Source of the DNA: Nitrososphaeraceae archaeon
GTDB taxonomy: Archaea; Thermoproteota; Nitrososphaeria; Nitrososphaerales; Nitrososphaeraceae
Direction of reading: 5' to 3'
NCBI GenBank assembly: GCA_025937665.1
Contig: JAICQW010000019.1
Location: 1-16,703, forward strand
DNA: 16,703 bases
A program made the position numbers and the translations under genes. Shown one piece after another: positions 1 through 7,673 of the stretch; positions within the stretch are counted from its first letter, which is position 1, and every line of letters begins with the position of its first letter. The notes beneath the pieces are model-generated. The model was not told where the DNA came from, made no database searches, and worked only from the letters and a program-made list of their open reading frames with translations.

Positions 1-120
1 ATGTAGCTGCTGAAGATGTAGCTGCTGAAGATGTAGCTGCTGAAGATGTAGCTGCTGAAGATGTAGCTGCTGAAGATGTAGCTGCTGAAGATGTAGCTGC
101 TGAAGATGTAGCTTCTGAAG
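1..120 (+). repeat. 15-bp tandem repeat coding VAAED
   Basis: Eight consecutive copies of the unit ATGTAGCTGCTGAAG, seven identical and the eighth with one G-to-T change (GCTGCT to GCTTCT). Frames 1 and 2 hit stops within each unit; frame 3 reads Val-Ala-Ala-Glu-Asp without a stop. The array is cut by the window start, so its copy number is unknown. Confidence 0.97.
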
Positions 121-794
121 ATACCATAATATTGCCAGTAAACAGTAACACCAGTAATACAGATAGCAATATCAATACCGATCAATCCACTGGAGACTTG
201 GGTGTTGAGGATGTCGCTAATGAAGAAATAGCTAATGAAGAGACCAATGCATTGCCAGTAAACAATAACAAAAATAACAATACTTATAAAATTCTTCCAC
301 TTTATTCAGAATCCGATGAAGAATCAACAACTTCTACTTTTTCTGAAGATGCCGACCATTCAGAAATAAGAAATATGAGAACGGCTGGATCACAGAATGG
401 TTTCAGTTCCGGGGAAACTATTGATACAGGTTCTGGAACTTATACTACCTACAACTCAGAACAACAGGGAGCGATAGGAGAAACGAACAACTTGGATATG
501 GCTACTACTAACACTTCAGATGAAGGATTGACTTCTCAAAGTGAGTCCAGTACTTTCTTTACATATGAACCAGATCTGGTAGAAGATACGTCTAATCATA
601 ATGATGTAAATGCATTTGGTACAAGTCCGGATGGCAAAAGTTCGTTCTCTAATCACGAAATCGATGACAACTCAATATTCGGACTTAAGTTCAGCGGACT
701 TGATGATGTCACTCAGAATTCAATAGAAAAGAAAATCGAAAAATTAGAAGATAGAATCACTGATCGTATGAGCCTGTTCGACCTTGTAGGTTAA
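1..794 (+). CDS. Acidic repeat-rich surface-type protein, 5' end outside window
   Basis: The frame is open from base 3 through the tandem repeat at 1-120 to the TAA at 792-794, so the protein begins before the window and no start is visible. It opens with eight VAAED-type pentapeptides (the last is VASED), then about 165 residues of low-complexity sequence rich in Asn, Ser, Thr, Glu and Asp. One segment is imperfectly duplicated: LPVNSN near base 134 and LPVNNN near 252. The last 45 residues are more ordered: an IFGLKFSGLDD segment, a short predicted coiled coil (SIEKKIEKLEDRI) and the terminal SLFDLVG. This tail resembles modules in the phosphoesterase-like protein at 5426-7489. Composition suits an extracellular stalk or cell-wall protein, but the signal peptide is not in view. 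I do not recognise a family. A TTG at 132 could serve as a start but would ignore the coherent upstream frame. Confidence 0.75.
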   Translation, partial: VAAEDVAAEDVAAEDVAAEDVAAEDVAAEDVAAEDVASEDTIILPVNSNTSNTDSNINTDQSTGDLGVEDVANEEIANEETNALPVNNNKNNNTYKILPLYSESDEESTTSTFSEDADHSEIRNMRTAGSQNGFSSGETIDTGSGTYTTYNSEQQGAIGETNNLDMATTNTSDEGLTSQSESSTFFTYEPDLVEDTSNHNDVNAFGTSPDGKSSFSNHEIDDNSIFGLKFSGLDDVTQNSIEKKIEKLEDRITDRMSLFDLVG

Positions 795-864
795 TTTATT
801 CATGTTAAAGACGACTCACAGATACATTTAGGAAGATATTCACCGGAGATTCATATTTTTGATA

Positions 865-874
865 TTAATTTATT
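865..874 (+). promoter_or_regulatory. TATA-like box for the alpha/beta hydrolase
   Basis: TTAATTTATT is centred about 29 bases before the ATG at 899. This spacing would give a leaderless or almost leaderless transcript and favours the ATG at 899 over the TTG at 890. Confidence 0.4.
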
Positions 875-898
875 CAACAATTCTAGTACTTGATTTTA

Positions 899-1690
899 AT
901 GACTGATCTCAAGTTTATTAAAATTAATAACTTACGCGTCAGATACTTGGACAGGAACAAAAATGGTACTCCACTTTTACTTCTTCATGGTTTGGGCGGT
1001 TCCCTAGAGAGTTGGACTAACAATATAAGTTTTTTATCAACCAAATTTAGAGTAATTGCTTTAGATCTTCCGGGCTTTGGTATGAGTGATAAACCAAAGA
1101 TACATTACTCCATAAATTTTTACGTAAGCTTTCTTGAAAAATTCACTAAAAGCATAAAACTAAGTCATTTTTTCATAATCGGCTCCTCTTTAGGAGGCCA
1201 TATCGCCGTAGAATTTACCCTTCGAAATAGGAAAATGGTTAACAAAATTATTCTCATAAGTCCTGCCGGCTCTCTGCCAAAAACCTTCAAAGGTACCAAA
1301 GAATTAAAAAAGTACATCAGGATAGTAGATGCAAAATCATCTAAGGATGTAAGCGAAATATTGGCCTCAATTGATAATTCTATGGTCAATCGTTCATATG
1401 CAGATGCCATTTACAAAAGATTGTCATTACCTGGTGCAAAGGAAGCATTTGTTTCTGCATTGAAGGGTAGTGCGATGGCCACAAGATACAATAATAAACT
1501 TGAGAAAATTGATACCGACATGTTACTCATTTGGGGGAAGGAAGATAGAATGATTCCATTGAGATTTATTCGCCCATTCTTGGAGCATGGTAAATCGAGA
1601 ATTATCATTCTTGAGAAATGTGGACACAGACCTCATGTAGAAAATCCCAAATTGTTTAATAAAGTAGTAAAGGATTTCTTGCTTGAATAG
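899..1690 (+). CDS. Alpha/beta hydrolase
   Basis: A 263-residue alpha/beta-hydrolase fold enzyme without signal peptide, so probably cytoplasmic. The oxyanion-hole strand LLLLHGLGG lies at residues 26-34. The nucleophile elbow GSSLG has Ser97 as the likely nucleophile, Asp216 in IWGKEDRMIP is the likely acid, and His243 in CGHRPHVE is the likely base. The full triad and normal family length suggest an active esterase or C-C hydrolase of the BphD/MhpC-like group; the substrate cannot be read from the sequence. The cap region (about 125-200) is rich in Lys and Ser. I chose ATG 899 because the in-frame TTG at 890 adds only three residues and fits the TATA spacing less well. It stands alone between two exported-protein genes. 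Confidence 0.9.
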   Translation: MTDLKFIKINNLRVRYLDRNKNGTPLLLLHGLGGSLESWTNNISFLSTKFRVIALDLPGFGMSDKPKIHYSINFYVSFLEKFTKSIKLSHFFIIGSSLGGHIAVEFTLRNRKMVNKIILISPAGSLPKTFKGTKELKKYIRIVDAKSSKDVSEILASIDNSMVNRSYADAIYKRLSLPGAKEAFVSALKGSAMATRYNNKLEKIDTDMLLIWGKEDRMIPLRFIRPFLEHGKSRIIILEKCGHRPHVENPKLFNKVVKDFLLE

Positions 1691-1828
1691 CTCGAAGATA
1701 ATTTATGCAACAATGTTTCATATGATCAATTGATTCTTGCACTATGTAATTTTACAAGTAAAAAGAAATGTACTTGATTAAGTAAAAATCATAGTGTTAT
1801 TTCTAAGAGAGAATAGGCTGACAATACT

Positions 1829-1836
1829 TATAAAAA
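1829..1836 (+). promoter_or_regulatory. TATA box for the Ig-repeat surface protein
   Basis: TATAAAAA is centred about 24 bases before the GTG start at 1856. This is the spacing expected for an archaeal leaderless mRNA and supports the GTG start. Confidence 0.6.
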
Positions 1837-1855
1837 TTAAATTAGATAAGATTTT

Positions 1856-3784
1856 GTGAATTATTATTTAATAATAATATTCTTTGTATCGACTGTATTC
1901 ATTCTCCCTATCTTTAATTCTGTTTATGGATATGGAGATTCCCAGATAGGATCCTTGAATGAATTCAATGGCTATGGTTTTATTCCAATCAAGGTTAATA
2001 TTCTACCGCAGTACGATGGATCTACTCCACAATCAACTAGTAAAGTAAATGCAGAAGGAGATTCAACAACTGGTGCTGCTCCAAATTCAATTACTTCAAC
2101 AAAAAACGTTCCCCCATCTGTGGGAGTAAAGATATTGTCACCGGCCAGTGGAAAGGAAATACCTGTTGGGAATTTGACTATTTTCGGAGTATCTACAGAT
2201 AATGAGAAATCTGATTGTACTGTGTTTGTAGATTGGAATAATGAGAAACCATTCCAAAAGGCAAAAGCGGCCGGACCGTACGGAGAGGATGATTACTCAT
2301 CTTGGACGTTCACTTATTCTTCTTCATATCACTCTATTGAAAACGGGTTAAATGATCTTACATCTAAACTCGAATGTCTGGAAAATTCTAAAGTAACGAC
2401 AAAGTGGCATACCATTAATGTAACAGGAGTTGTTACTAATGAAGCAAATCCAATAACTACAACCGTATTACATGATCCTCTTGGAATACTTCCTCAATTG
2501 AGAACTTTATCCGCAAATTCATCAGCTAATATTCAGAATATATCTTCTAATGAGACTACTTTAGATTCCAACAAACTTTTGACCCATGTGGAACTGTCAA
2601 AGAAACTGATGTTTCCTGGAGAATCCCAAAACTTTACGGTAAAGGTCTTAGATCCAGCTACTTCAGAAAATGTTGTAGGAGCATATGTTGTTGTCAAGAT
2701 TATGCAGGGAAATACTACGGTAAATGAATACAATGGTTCTTCTGACAATTTAGGGCAGTATTCTCAATCCTGGAATATTTTGCCTAGTACTTCGTCTGGC
2801 ATATACGACGTGGTAGTTGCAGCATCAGCTGACGGCTACCAACCTGCTTCTTTGACAGGAAGTTTTGAAGTACAAAGAGAGTTGTTAGTTGAGGCAAGTC
2901 TATTAAAGCGTCTTGTTGTACCCGGTGATCAACAAACAGTAGACGTAAAGGTCGTTGATGCCAATACTAAAGAAATAGTTCCCGGCGCAGATGTTGTAGC
3001 TAAAATTGGTCAGAAGAAGGGGTATAATATGACATCCAATTCTTCTGGTGCATATTCACATAGTTGGAATATCTCTTCTGATATTCCGGCTGGTAAATAC
3101 AACGTGATGGTAAAAGCATCAGCTGACGGCTACCAACCTGCTTCTTTGAAAGGAAGTTTTGAAGTTCAAAGACAGTTGTTAGTTGAGACCGCCTTATCAA
3201 ATGATCTTGTGATACCTGGAGATGAACAAACAGTTGAAGTTAAGGTTGCGGATGCCAATACCAATGAAATGGTAACAGGAGCAAATGTTGTGGGTAAAAT
3301 TGGAGCAAAGAAGTTTACTGCAAGCACCGATGACAATGGCTTAGTATCATACACATGGGATACTCCATCTACTAGTGGTGGGAATGATTACAACGTAGTT
3401 TTGGATGTCACAGCTGATGGGTATCCTAAAATTACGAAAACTTCATCTTTCAAGATGGACAAACCACAAAATCTATTGGAACCACCAATTAGTAATTATG
3501 AGAAGGATATCATTGAAGTAAAGAGCAACGACATGAGCAATAATCAAGAGGGATCTCAAAATAAACTTCAAGAATGTGCCAACATGCTTTCTGGATTGGA
3601 TTGCAATACTATGGCAAATGATAAATCTGCATCAAATCCAGCAACAGACGACAAACCGACACCAAATCCAGCAACAGACTATAACCCCCTTCTTGACAAT
3701 AACATTCTAGAAGATAATTCTCCTGAAGAGAATCAAGAAGAAGAAAACATTAGTTTCGATTTTCTGGGATCTGTAACTAATTAG
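1856..3784 (+). CDS. Exported adhesin-like protein with three Ig-like repeats
   Basis: A 642-residue exported protein. Residues 1-25 are a hydrophobic signal peptide ending near SVYG. Residues about 85-190 form a domain of the type '.SPASGKEIPVGNLTIFG...DYSSWTFTY...', with two Cys that may form a disulfide; I recall this style from thaumarchaeal surface proteins. Three repeats of roughly 95-100 residues follow (about 241-341, 342-439, 440-535), each with '.V.PG..Q...VKV.D..T.E.V.GA.VV.KI' and ending in 'ADGY'. They are likely beta-sandwich Ig/macroglobulin-like domains. The C-terminal 100 residues are acidic, Asn/Pro-rich and end in SFDFLGSVTN; there is no C-terminal membrane anchor. Many N-x-S/T sequons suggest glycosylation. 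GTG is the only start after the in-frame TAA at 1847. Probable role: surface layer attachment or cell-cell adhesion; this is inference. Confidence 0.85.
   Translation: MNYYLIIIFFVSTVFILPIFNSVYGYGDSQIGSLNEFNGYGFIPIKVNILPQYDGSTPQSTSKVNAEGDSTTGAAPNSITSTKNVPPSVGVKILSPASGKEIPVGNLTIFGVSTDNEKSDCTVFVDWNNEKPFQKAKAAGPYGEDDYSSWTFTYSSSYHSIENGLNDLTSKLECLENSKVTTKWHTINVTGVVTNEANPITTTVLHDPLGILPQLRTLSANSSANIQNISSNETTLDSNKLLTHVELSKKLMFPGESQNFTVKVLDPATSENVVGAYVVVKIMQGNTTVNEYNGSSDNLGQYSQSWNILPSTSSGIYDVVVAASADGYQPASLTGSFEVQRELLVEASLLKRLVVPGDQQTVDVKVVDANTKEIVPGADVVAKIGQKKGYNMTSNSSGAYSHSWNISSDIPAGKYNVMVKASADGYQPASLKGSFEVQRQLLVETALSNDLVIPGDEQTVEVKVADANTNEMVTGANVVGKIGAKKFTASTDDNGLVSYTWDTPSTSGGNDYNVVLDVTADGYPKITKTSSFKMDKPQNLLEPPISNYEKDIIEVKSNDMSNNQEGSQNKLQECANMLSGLDCNTMANDKSASNPATDDKPTPNPATDYNPLLDNNILEDNSPEENQEEENISFDFLGSVTN
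2822..2893 (+). repeat. Near-identical 72-bp direct repeat, copy 1
   Basis: This segment, coding ASADGYQPAS through LLVE, recurs at 3116-3187 with only 3 mismatches at an offset of exactly 294 bp (98 codons). It spans the junction between Ig-like repeats 1 and 2 of the surface protein. Confidence 0.93.
3116..3187 (+). repeat. Near-identical 72-bp direct repeat, copy 2
   Basis: Partner of 2822-2893, at the junction of Ig-like repeats 2 and 3. The third equivalent junction, near 3410-3450, has diverged strongly. Confidence 0.93.
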
Positions 3785-3927
3785 TGCAAGAAATACCAAA
3801 ATTAATGTGCCATATAATATCAGTTTAATTGATAAATCCGAAACTAGTCAAAAGAAAATGCAGATAATTAAGAAATTGATTTTTGTAAATTTCTTATACT
3901 ATTGTCGTAATTATAACCAAGGTTGAA

Positions 3928-4503
3928 TCATCTTTGTTTCGTGTATTTTTTAATAATCTTATTGTGTTGGGGATACTGTTCTAAAAGTTTCTTCCTGTCA
4001 CCTAGTTTCCAATCTCTGTAATCAAAGCCAGGAGATACCGTGCAACCGACCAGTGAAAATGAATTCCTATTATTAATGGACACTGCGAACCAACAACCTG
4101 ATTTTATGATCACTTGAAATCTTTCTCCTCTATCAAAATTCGGTCCTATCAGAATTTGTTTCATCTCACCCTTTGAATCTATAATATATAATGTTAAACT
4201 GCTGCCCGAATAGAAATGCCAAATCTCATCCGACTTCATTATGTGAAATGACGCAAATTGGTTTCCTGTCAGCAAGTAATAGATGGCAGTACAGGTAGAT
4301 CTGAATCCAACATAATCTGGTAAATTGATTTTTTTGTCAGACGCATATGTATTAGTAAAGTATCCACCTTCTGGATGTTTTTGAAGTTTGAGTTTTTTAA
4401 TCCATAATTTAGCAAGTTTATTCAATGGTGTAAGAATAATCAGTTCTGGCCTATTTGAGTATGCCCTAATTCTCTGACACCTTATCAAATTTAGTAATCC
4501 CAT
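3928..4503 (-). CDS. DUF985 cupin-fold protein
   Basis: A 191-residue protein that matches the DUF985 (YML079w-like) cupin family over nearly its whole length. Visible family signatures in order are LKLQKHPEGGYF (residues about 37-50), TAIYYLLTG, ASFHIMKSDEIWHFYSG, LIGPNF, RFQVIIKSGCWFA and SLVGCTVSPGFDYRDW. The H...DE.WH cluster is the expected cupin metal or ligand pocket. The family is cytosolic and of uncertain function; structural work on relatives suggests binding of a small, sugar-like ligand. The first 30 residues lie before the usual family start, and a TTG at codon 27 could be the true start, but a TATA-like box 25 bases before ATG 4503 favours the long form. It is convergent with the surface-protein gene on its left. 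Confidence 0.88.
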   Translation of the reverse strand: MGLLNLIRCQRIRAYSNRPELIILTPLNKLAKLWIKKLKLQKHPEGGYFTNTYASDKKINLPDYVGFRSTCTAIYYLLTGNQFASFHIMKSDEIWHFYSGSSLTLYIIDSKGEMKQILIGPNFDRGERFQVIIKSGCWFAVSINNRNSFSLVGCTVSPGFDYRDWKLGDRKKLLEQYPQHNKIIKKYTKQR

Positions 4504-4523
4504 TGAATTTTAGGGTCTGAAAA

Positions 4524-4532
4524 CTAATAAAG
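4524..4532 (-). promoter_or_regulatory. TATA-like box for the DUF985 cupin gene
   Basis: On the minus strand this reads CTTTATTAG, centred 25 bases upstream of the ATG at 4503, consistent with a leaderless transcript. Confidence 0.45.
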
Positions 4533-4802
4533 ACGAAATATCGAATATCGAAGATCTATGGACACTTGTTGTTTCCCTCTTACGATGAACTTGCACTCTG
4601 TCCTACTATAGGATGATATTCAGTTTACTAGAATAAGAATTTGATATTATCACCGAGTTGTATTTTCACCTTATATCGTATTTTTCGGAGCAATTATCTA
4701 TTTCATTATTCAGAAATAAGGTATAAGGATGTCAAAATAATAAATTAAATCATAATTCAAATGACGGATCTTCAAATCAACAAGGACATTTACGAAGGAA
4801 AA

Positions 4803-4811
4803 TATTATATA
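4803..4811 (+). promoter_or_regulatory. TATA box for the small exported protein
   Basis: TATTATATA is centred 31 bases before the ATG at 4838. It lies only a few bases before the in-frame TTG at 4814, which is too close for that start, so it decides for the ATG. Confidence 0.5.
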
Positions 4812-4837
4812 ACTTGGATGTAGAATATACATCATAC

Positions 4838-5155
4838 ATGGTAATAGCGCTGCAAATAATGCTTATGATTTTCATGCTATCCATTGCAGGTACTCTAATG
4901 CAAATTAATTTAATAGAGGCTACAAATGAGCAAAACTCAACAACTGGTGGAACGTCAGCCAAGAATAAAGATGTTTTTGCATTATTACAACTTGAAAAAG
5001 ACGTATCAAAACATGAAGGTTCCTTAAAAGATCTTCATTCAGGTAACAAGAGTCCATTTGACCTTCTAGGTGAGGTAAAGAACGACGAAATATTCAAGCC
5101 AGAATCAGGCAGCTTTCTTCCAGAGTATGATACTCAAGAAGATAACGATGAATAG
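4838..5155 (+). CDS. Small exported acidic protein with FDLLG motif
   Basis: A 105-residue protein of no family I recognise. Residues 1-27 are a strongly hydrophobic, Met/Ile/Leu-rich segment that would act as a signal peptide or membrane anchor. The mature part is hydrophilic and acidic. It has an amphipathic stretch (DVFALLQLEKDVSKHEGSL), the motif SPFDLLGEV, and a very acidic tail ending TQEDNDE. The FDLLG motif is shared with the C-termini of the proteins ending at 794 and 3784. An in-frame TTG at 4814 would add eight residues, but the TATA position argues against it. It sits 270 bases before the phosphoesterase-like gene, which probably has its own promoter. Confidence 0.7.
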   Translation: MVIALQIMLMIFMLSIAGTLMQINLIEATNEQNSTTGGTSAKNKDVFALLQLEKDVSKHEGSLKDLHSGNKSPFDLLGEVKNDEIFKPESGSFLPEYDTQEDNDE

Positions 5156-5425
5156 AAATATTATTACTATATAAGTAAATGACTTAATACTCGTAGAATG
5201 AAATTAGTTTTGCAGGACGTCACAAGATTTGGTGATTGTTATATATTGCAAACTCATCTGTTTATCTTAATGAATTTAATCTGATATCATCTATCTACGT
5301 ACTCTTAAATTGTCAAACGAAAAGTATTACCATAGTTGAATAATATCTTTCTTACAGTATTTTCTAATAGAATCTGGGATCAAAAAACATTTATTGTCTG
5401 GAAGTCGATTTAAGCCGTAAGTTAT

Positions 5426-7489
5426 TTGTTCAATTTTAAATTTAGAAAATTGGGATTTATTGTCGGACTTTCAGCAATATTTCTTATTTTTACATCTAGT
5501 TTGATGATTAATTCTCAAAATTTCTCGATAGCGTATCCTGTAATCAACAAAGTTTCATTTGTGGAATTAAACAAATTTTCCACAATACCTGTAAAGGATA
5601 CCGCAGGCGATTTTGGAAGGTCATTTATTACAACAAATCCAAGCAATGGAGGGTGGAAAGACGGACTATGTGAAAATACGAATCAAGCAGGTAACAATAT
5701 AGGAATTCCATTCATCTGCGATCCAGCTGATAACACGGAGCAAAACGGAAACAATAACCAGAAGGATCAAGATATTTCTGACAGTGTAAACGAAAAGGTG
5801 AGAAATTTAAAGGAAAAACTTGACGATTCGATATTTGGCAATGAGGAAAAGGACAATTCCCAATCTGATGATATTCAATCGAATACTAGAGATGATAACA
5901 ATAAGAATGATAAAGATAACAATAACGATGGTAACGATAATAGCAACCAAAATGGCAATGATGATGGCGAAGATGATAATAATGATCAAGAGAACTCTGA
6001 ACAACAGCTTTTAGAACAACTAGAAGAAGACAAAACAAGAAGTGAACTCGATGATGACGATAACGCAAATGGAAATAACGGCAATAATCCTCAAAATAAC
6101 AACAATGAGAATAATGGGAACAACGAGAATAACGACAACAGTGGAAAAAACACGAATACTCAGGGAACCAACGATGATGATCGTTTAGGAATTTCCGGTT
6201 TGGACTTGGGCTTGAATGTCGACGAAAAACCCGGAGATGTAGATGAGAAAATAGATAATTTAAAAAATAGGATAAAGAACGGAAATAATTTGGGTCTTGA
6301 CCAACAACAGGACAACAAAGATAACGAAAAAAACAATAACGATCAGGGTGATAATGACGAGACTCTTGGAATTAATGGTTTAGCCCCAAACATTCAGAAT
6401 ATACAAGCAAACTTGGAAAAGCAAATTGAGAAATTAAAAGATAAATTTGAAAACGAGAGGGACAACCAACGACTGATAGAGCAGCGTAACGAATTTGACG
6501 ATGACGATGATGATGACGCTGACAATGGTGATGATGATGGCGATGATGGTGATGGTAAGGATTATGACGGTTATGGTTTTAAGGGCGACGATGATTCCGG
6601 AAATGGAAATGAGAATGGAGAAGAGAACTTTAACTTTGCTGCAGCAGGTGATTTCGGTTGCTCAACAAATACCCAAAACACTATTGAAAATATGCAAAGT
6701 AAAGATCCCGAAATAGTCTTGACATTGGGGGACCATTCATATCATAGTACTGCCGATTGTTGGTTTGACATGATGTCGCCAGTTAAGGATAAACTGATGG
6801 TAACTCTAGGGCATCATGATGTAGAAGATGGTCAAGCAAAAATGAATCAATACATGAATAGCTTTGCGATGGACAAACCATTCTATTCTTATGATTACAA
6901 TAAAGTACACTTTCTAGTCATGTCTGCAAAATCCGTCTACTACAAGGGCTCTGAGCAGTATAATTTTGTCTTGGAGGATTTGAAAAAGGCATCTGAGAAT
7001 GAAAATATCAATTGGATTGTAGTGAGCTCCTATGGACCTCCGTATACCTCGCCGTCAGAACATACTGCTTTTAAAGAACTACGGGAAGTTTATCATCCTA
7101 TATTTGAGCAATACGGAGTGGATTTAGTATTGAGTGGACATAATCACAACTATCAGAGAACGTACCCCTTGACATACAACCCTAATGACAGTGGAGAACC
7201 AACAGTAACAAATACGGCCGCTAGCAATTACGACGGTCAAAAAGATGGTATTGTCTTTGCAATAGTCGGCACAGGGGGAGTAAATTTCTATTCATTCAAT
7301 GGACAGGCCCCGTTTGTGGATACTCAGTTTGCCAACAAATTTGGCTTTCTAAATATAGACATTAGCAATGGCAATCCAGACACAAAATTGACTGGAACAT
7401 TCTATGACAACAAAGGCGGTCAAATTCTGGACCAATTTACAATCGAAAAGGATCTAAAAAATAAGAATTCCGAAGTAATTAACAGTTAA
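5426..7489 (+). CDS. Exported stalk protein with purple-acid-phosphatase-like domain
   Basis: A 687-residue exported protein. Residues 1-36 are a signal peptide. Residues about 105-395 are a low-complexity stalk of Asn, Asp, Glu, Gly and Lys, interrupted by three short coil modules (near 118-140, 252-290 and 312-345) and by an Asp-run segment that could bind calcium. From about residue 400 a calcineurin-like metallophosphoesterase domain of the purple acid phosphatase type begins: GDFG (Asp409), GDHSY (Asp436, Tyr439), GHHD (462-465), VVSSYGPPYTS (Tyr536) and GHNHNYQRTYP (His572, His574). A C-terminal VGTGGV segment follows, typical of this group. Two positions differ from the usual ligands: Asn of GNH is His463, and His of the HxP-type motif is Tyr536. 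Likely role: extracellular phosphatase or phosphodiesterase, possibly with altered metal use or lost activity. TTG 5426 is the only start after an in-frame stop at 5411 that keeps the signal peptide. Confidence 0.87.
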   Translation: MFNFKFRKLGFIVGLSAIFLIFTSSLMINSQNFSIAYPVINKVSFVELNKFSTIPVKDTAGDFGRSFITTNPSNGGWKDGLCENTNQAGNNIGIPFICDPADNTEQNGNNNQKDQDISDSVNEKVRNLKEKLDDSIFGNEEKDNSQSDDIQSNTRDDNNKNDKDNNNDGNDNSNQNGNDDGEDDNNDQENSEQQLLEQLEEDKTRSELDDDDNANGNNGNNPQNNNNENNGNNENNDNSGKNTNTQGTNDDDRLGISGLDLGLNVDEKPGDVDEKIDNLKNRIKNGNNLGLDQQQDNKDNEKNNNDQGDNDETLGINGLAPNIQNIQANLEKQIEKLKDKFENERDNQRLIEQRNEFDDDDDDDADNGDDDGDDGDGKDYDGYGFKGDDDSGNGNENGEENFNFAAAGDFGCSTNTQNTIENMQSKDPEIVLTLGDHSYHSTADCWFDMMSPVKDKLMVTLGHHDVEDGQAKMNQYMNSFAMDKPFYSYDYNKVHFLVMSAKSVYYKGSEQYNFVLEDLKKASENENINWIVVSSYGPPYTSPSEHTAFKELREVYHPIFEQYGVDLVLSGHNHNYQRTYPLTYNPNDSGEPTVTNTAASNYDGQKDGIVFAIVGTGGVNFYSFNGQAPFVDTQFANKFGFLNIDISNGNPDTKLTGTFYDNKGGQILDQFTIEKDLKNKNSEVINS
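6498..6560 (+). repeat. GAT/GAC trinucleotide-rich tract
   Basis: Nearly pure GAT/GAC and GGT/GGC codons encode a run of Asp with interspersed Gly inside the stalk of the phosphoesterase-like protein. It is the most repetitive DNA in this gene and may vary in length between strains. Confidence 0.7.
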
Positions 7490-7673
7490 TAAGGAAATAA
7501 GATACTGAATAAAGTATCTGGGAATTAACACAGATAACTGGTCTTCATTATTGCAAAGTGGTAACGTGTTGTAGTAATACAATATTCAATGACATTTAAT
7601 TAAAATCTATTCTCTAAAGTGAGAATCTAGATAAACCTTAAATTAGCGTATGATTTTACATAGATGGTAATCA

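Larger units (their letters stand above)
4504..4837. other. Intergenic region between divergent genes
   Basis: About 330 bases between the minus-strand cupin gene and the plus-strand small exported protein. Apart from the two TATA-like boxes (4524-4532 and 4803-4811) I see no RNA gene, long repeat or credible coding frame. Confidence 0.6.

Noticed and set aside
1..120. Possible CRISPR array or regulatory iteron array
   Set aside because: Units are contiguous without spacers and read as an uninterrupted in-frame pentapeptide.
132..794. Complete 220-residue gene starting at the TTG at 132
   Set aside because: The same frame is open upstream through the VAAED repeats to the window edge, so TTG 132 is an internal Leu codon.
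5807..6068. Ile/Val-rich, Met/Thr-rich and His/Tyr-rich frames in other frames of the stalk region
   Set aside because: Shadow frames produced by the repetitive GAT/AAT codons of the phosphoesterase-like gene.
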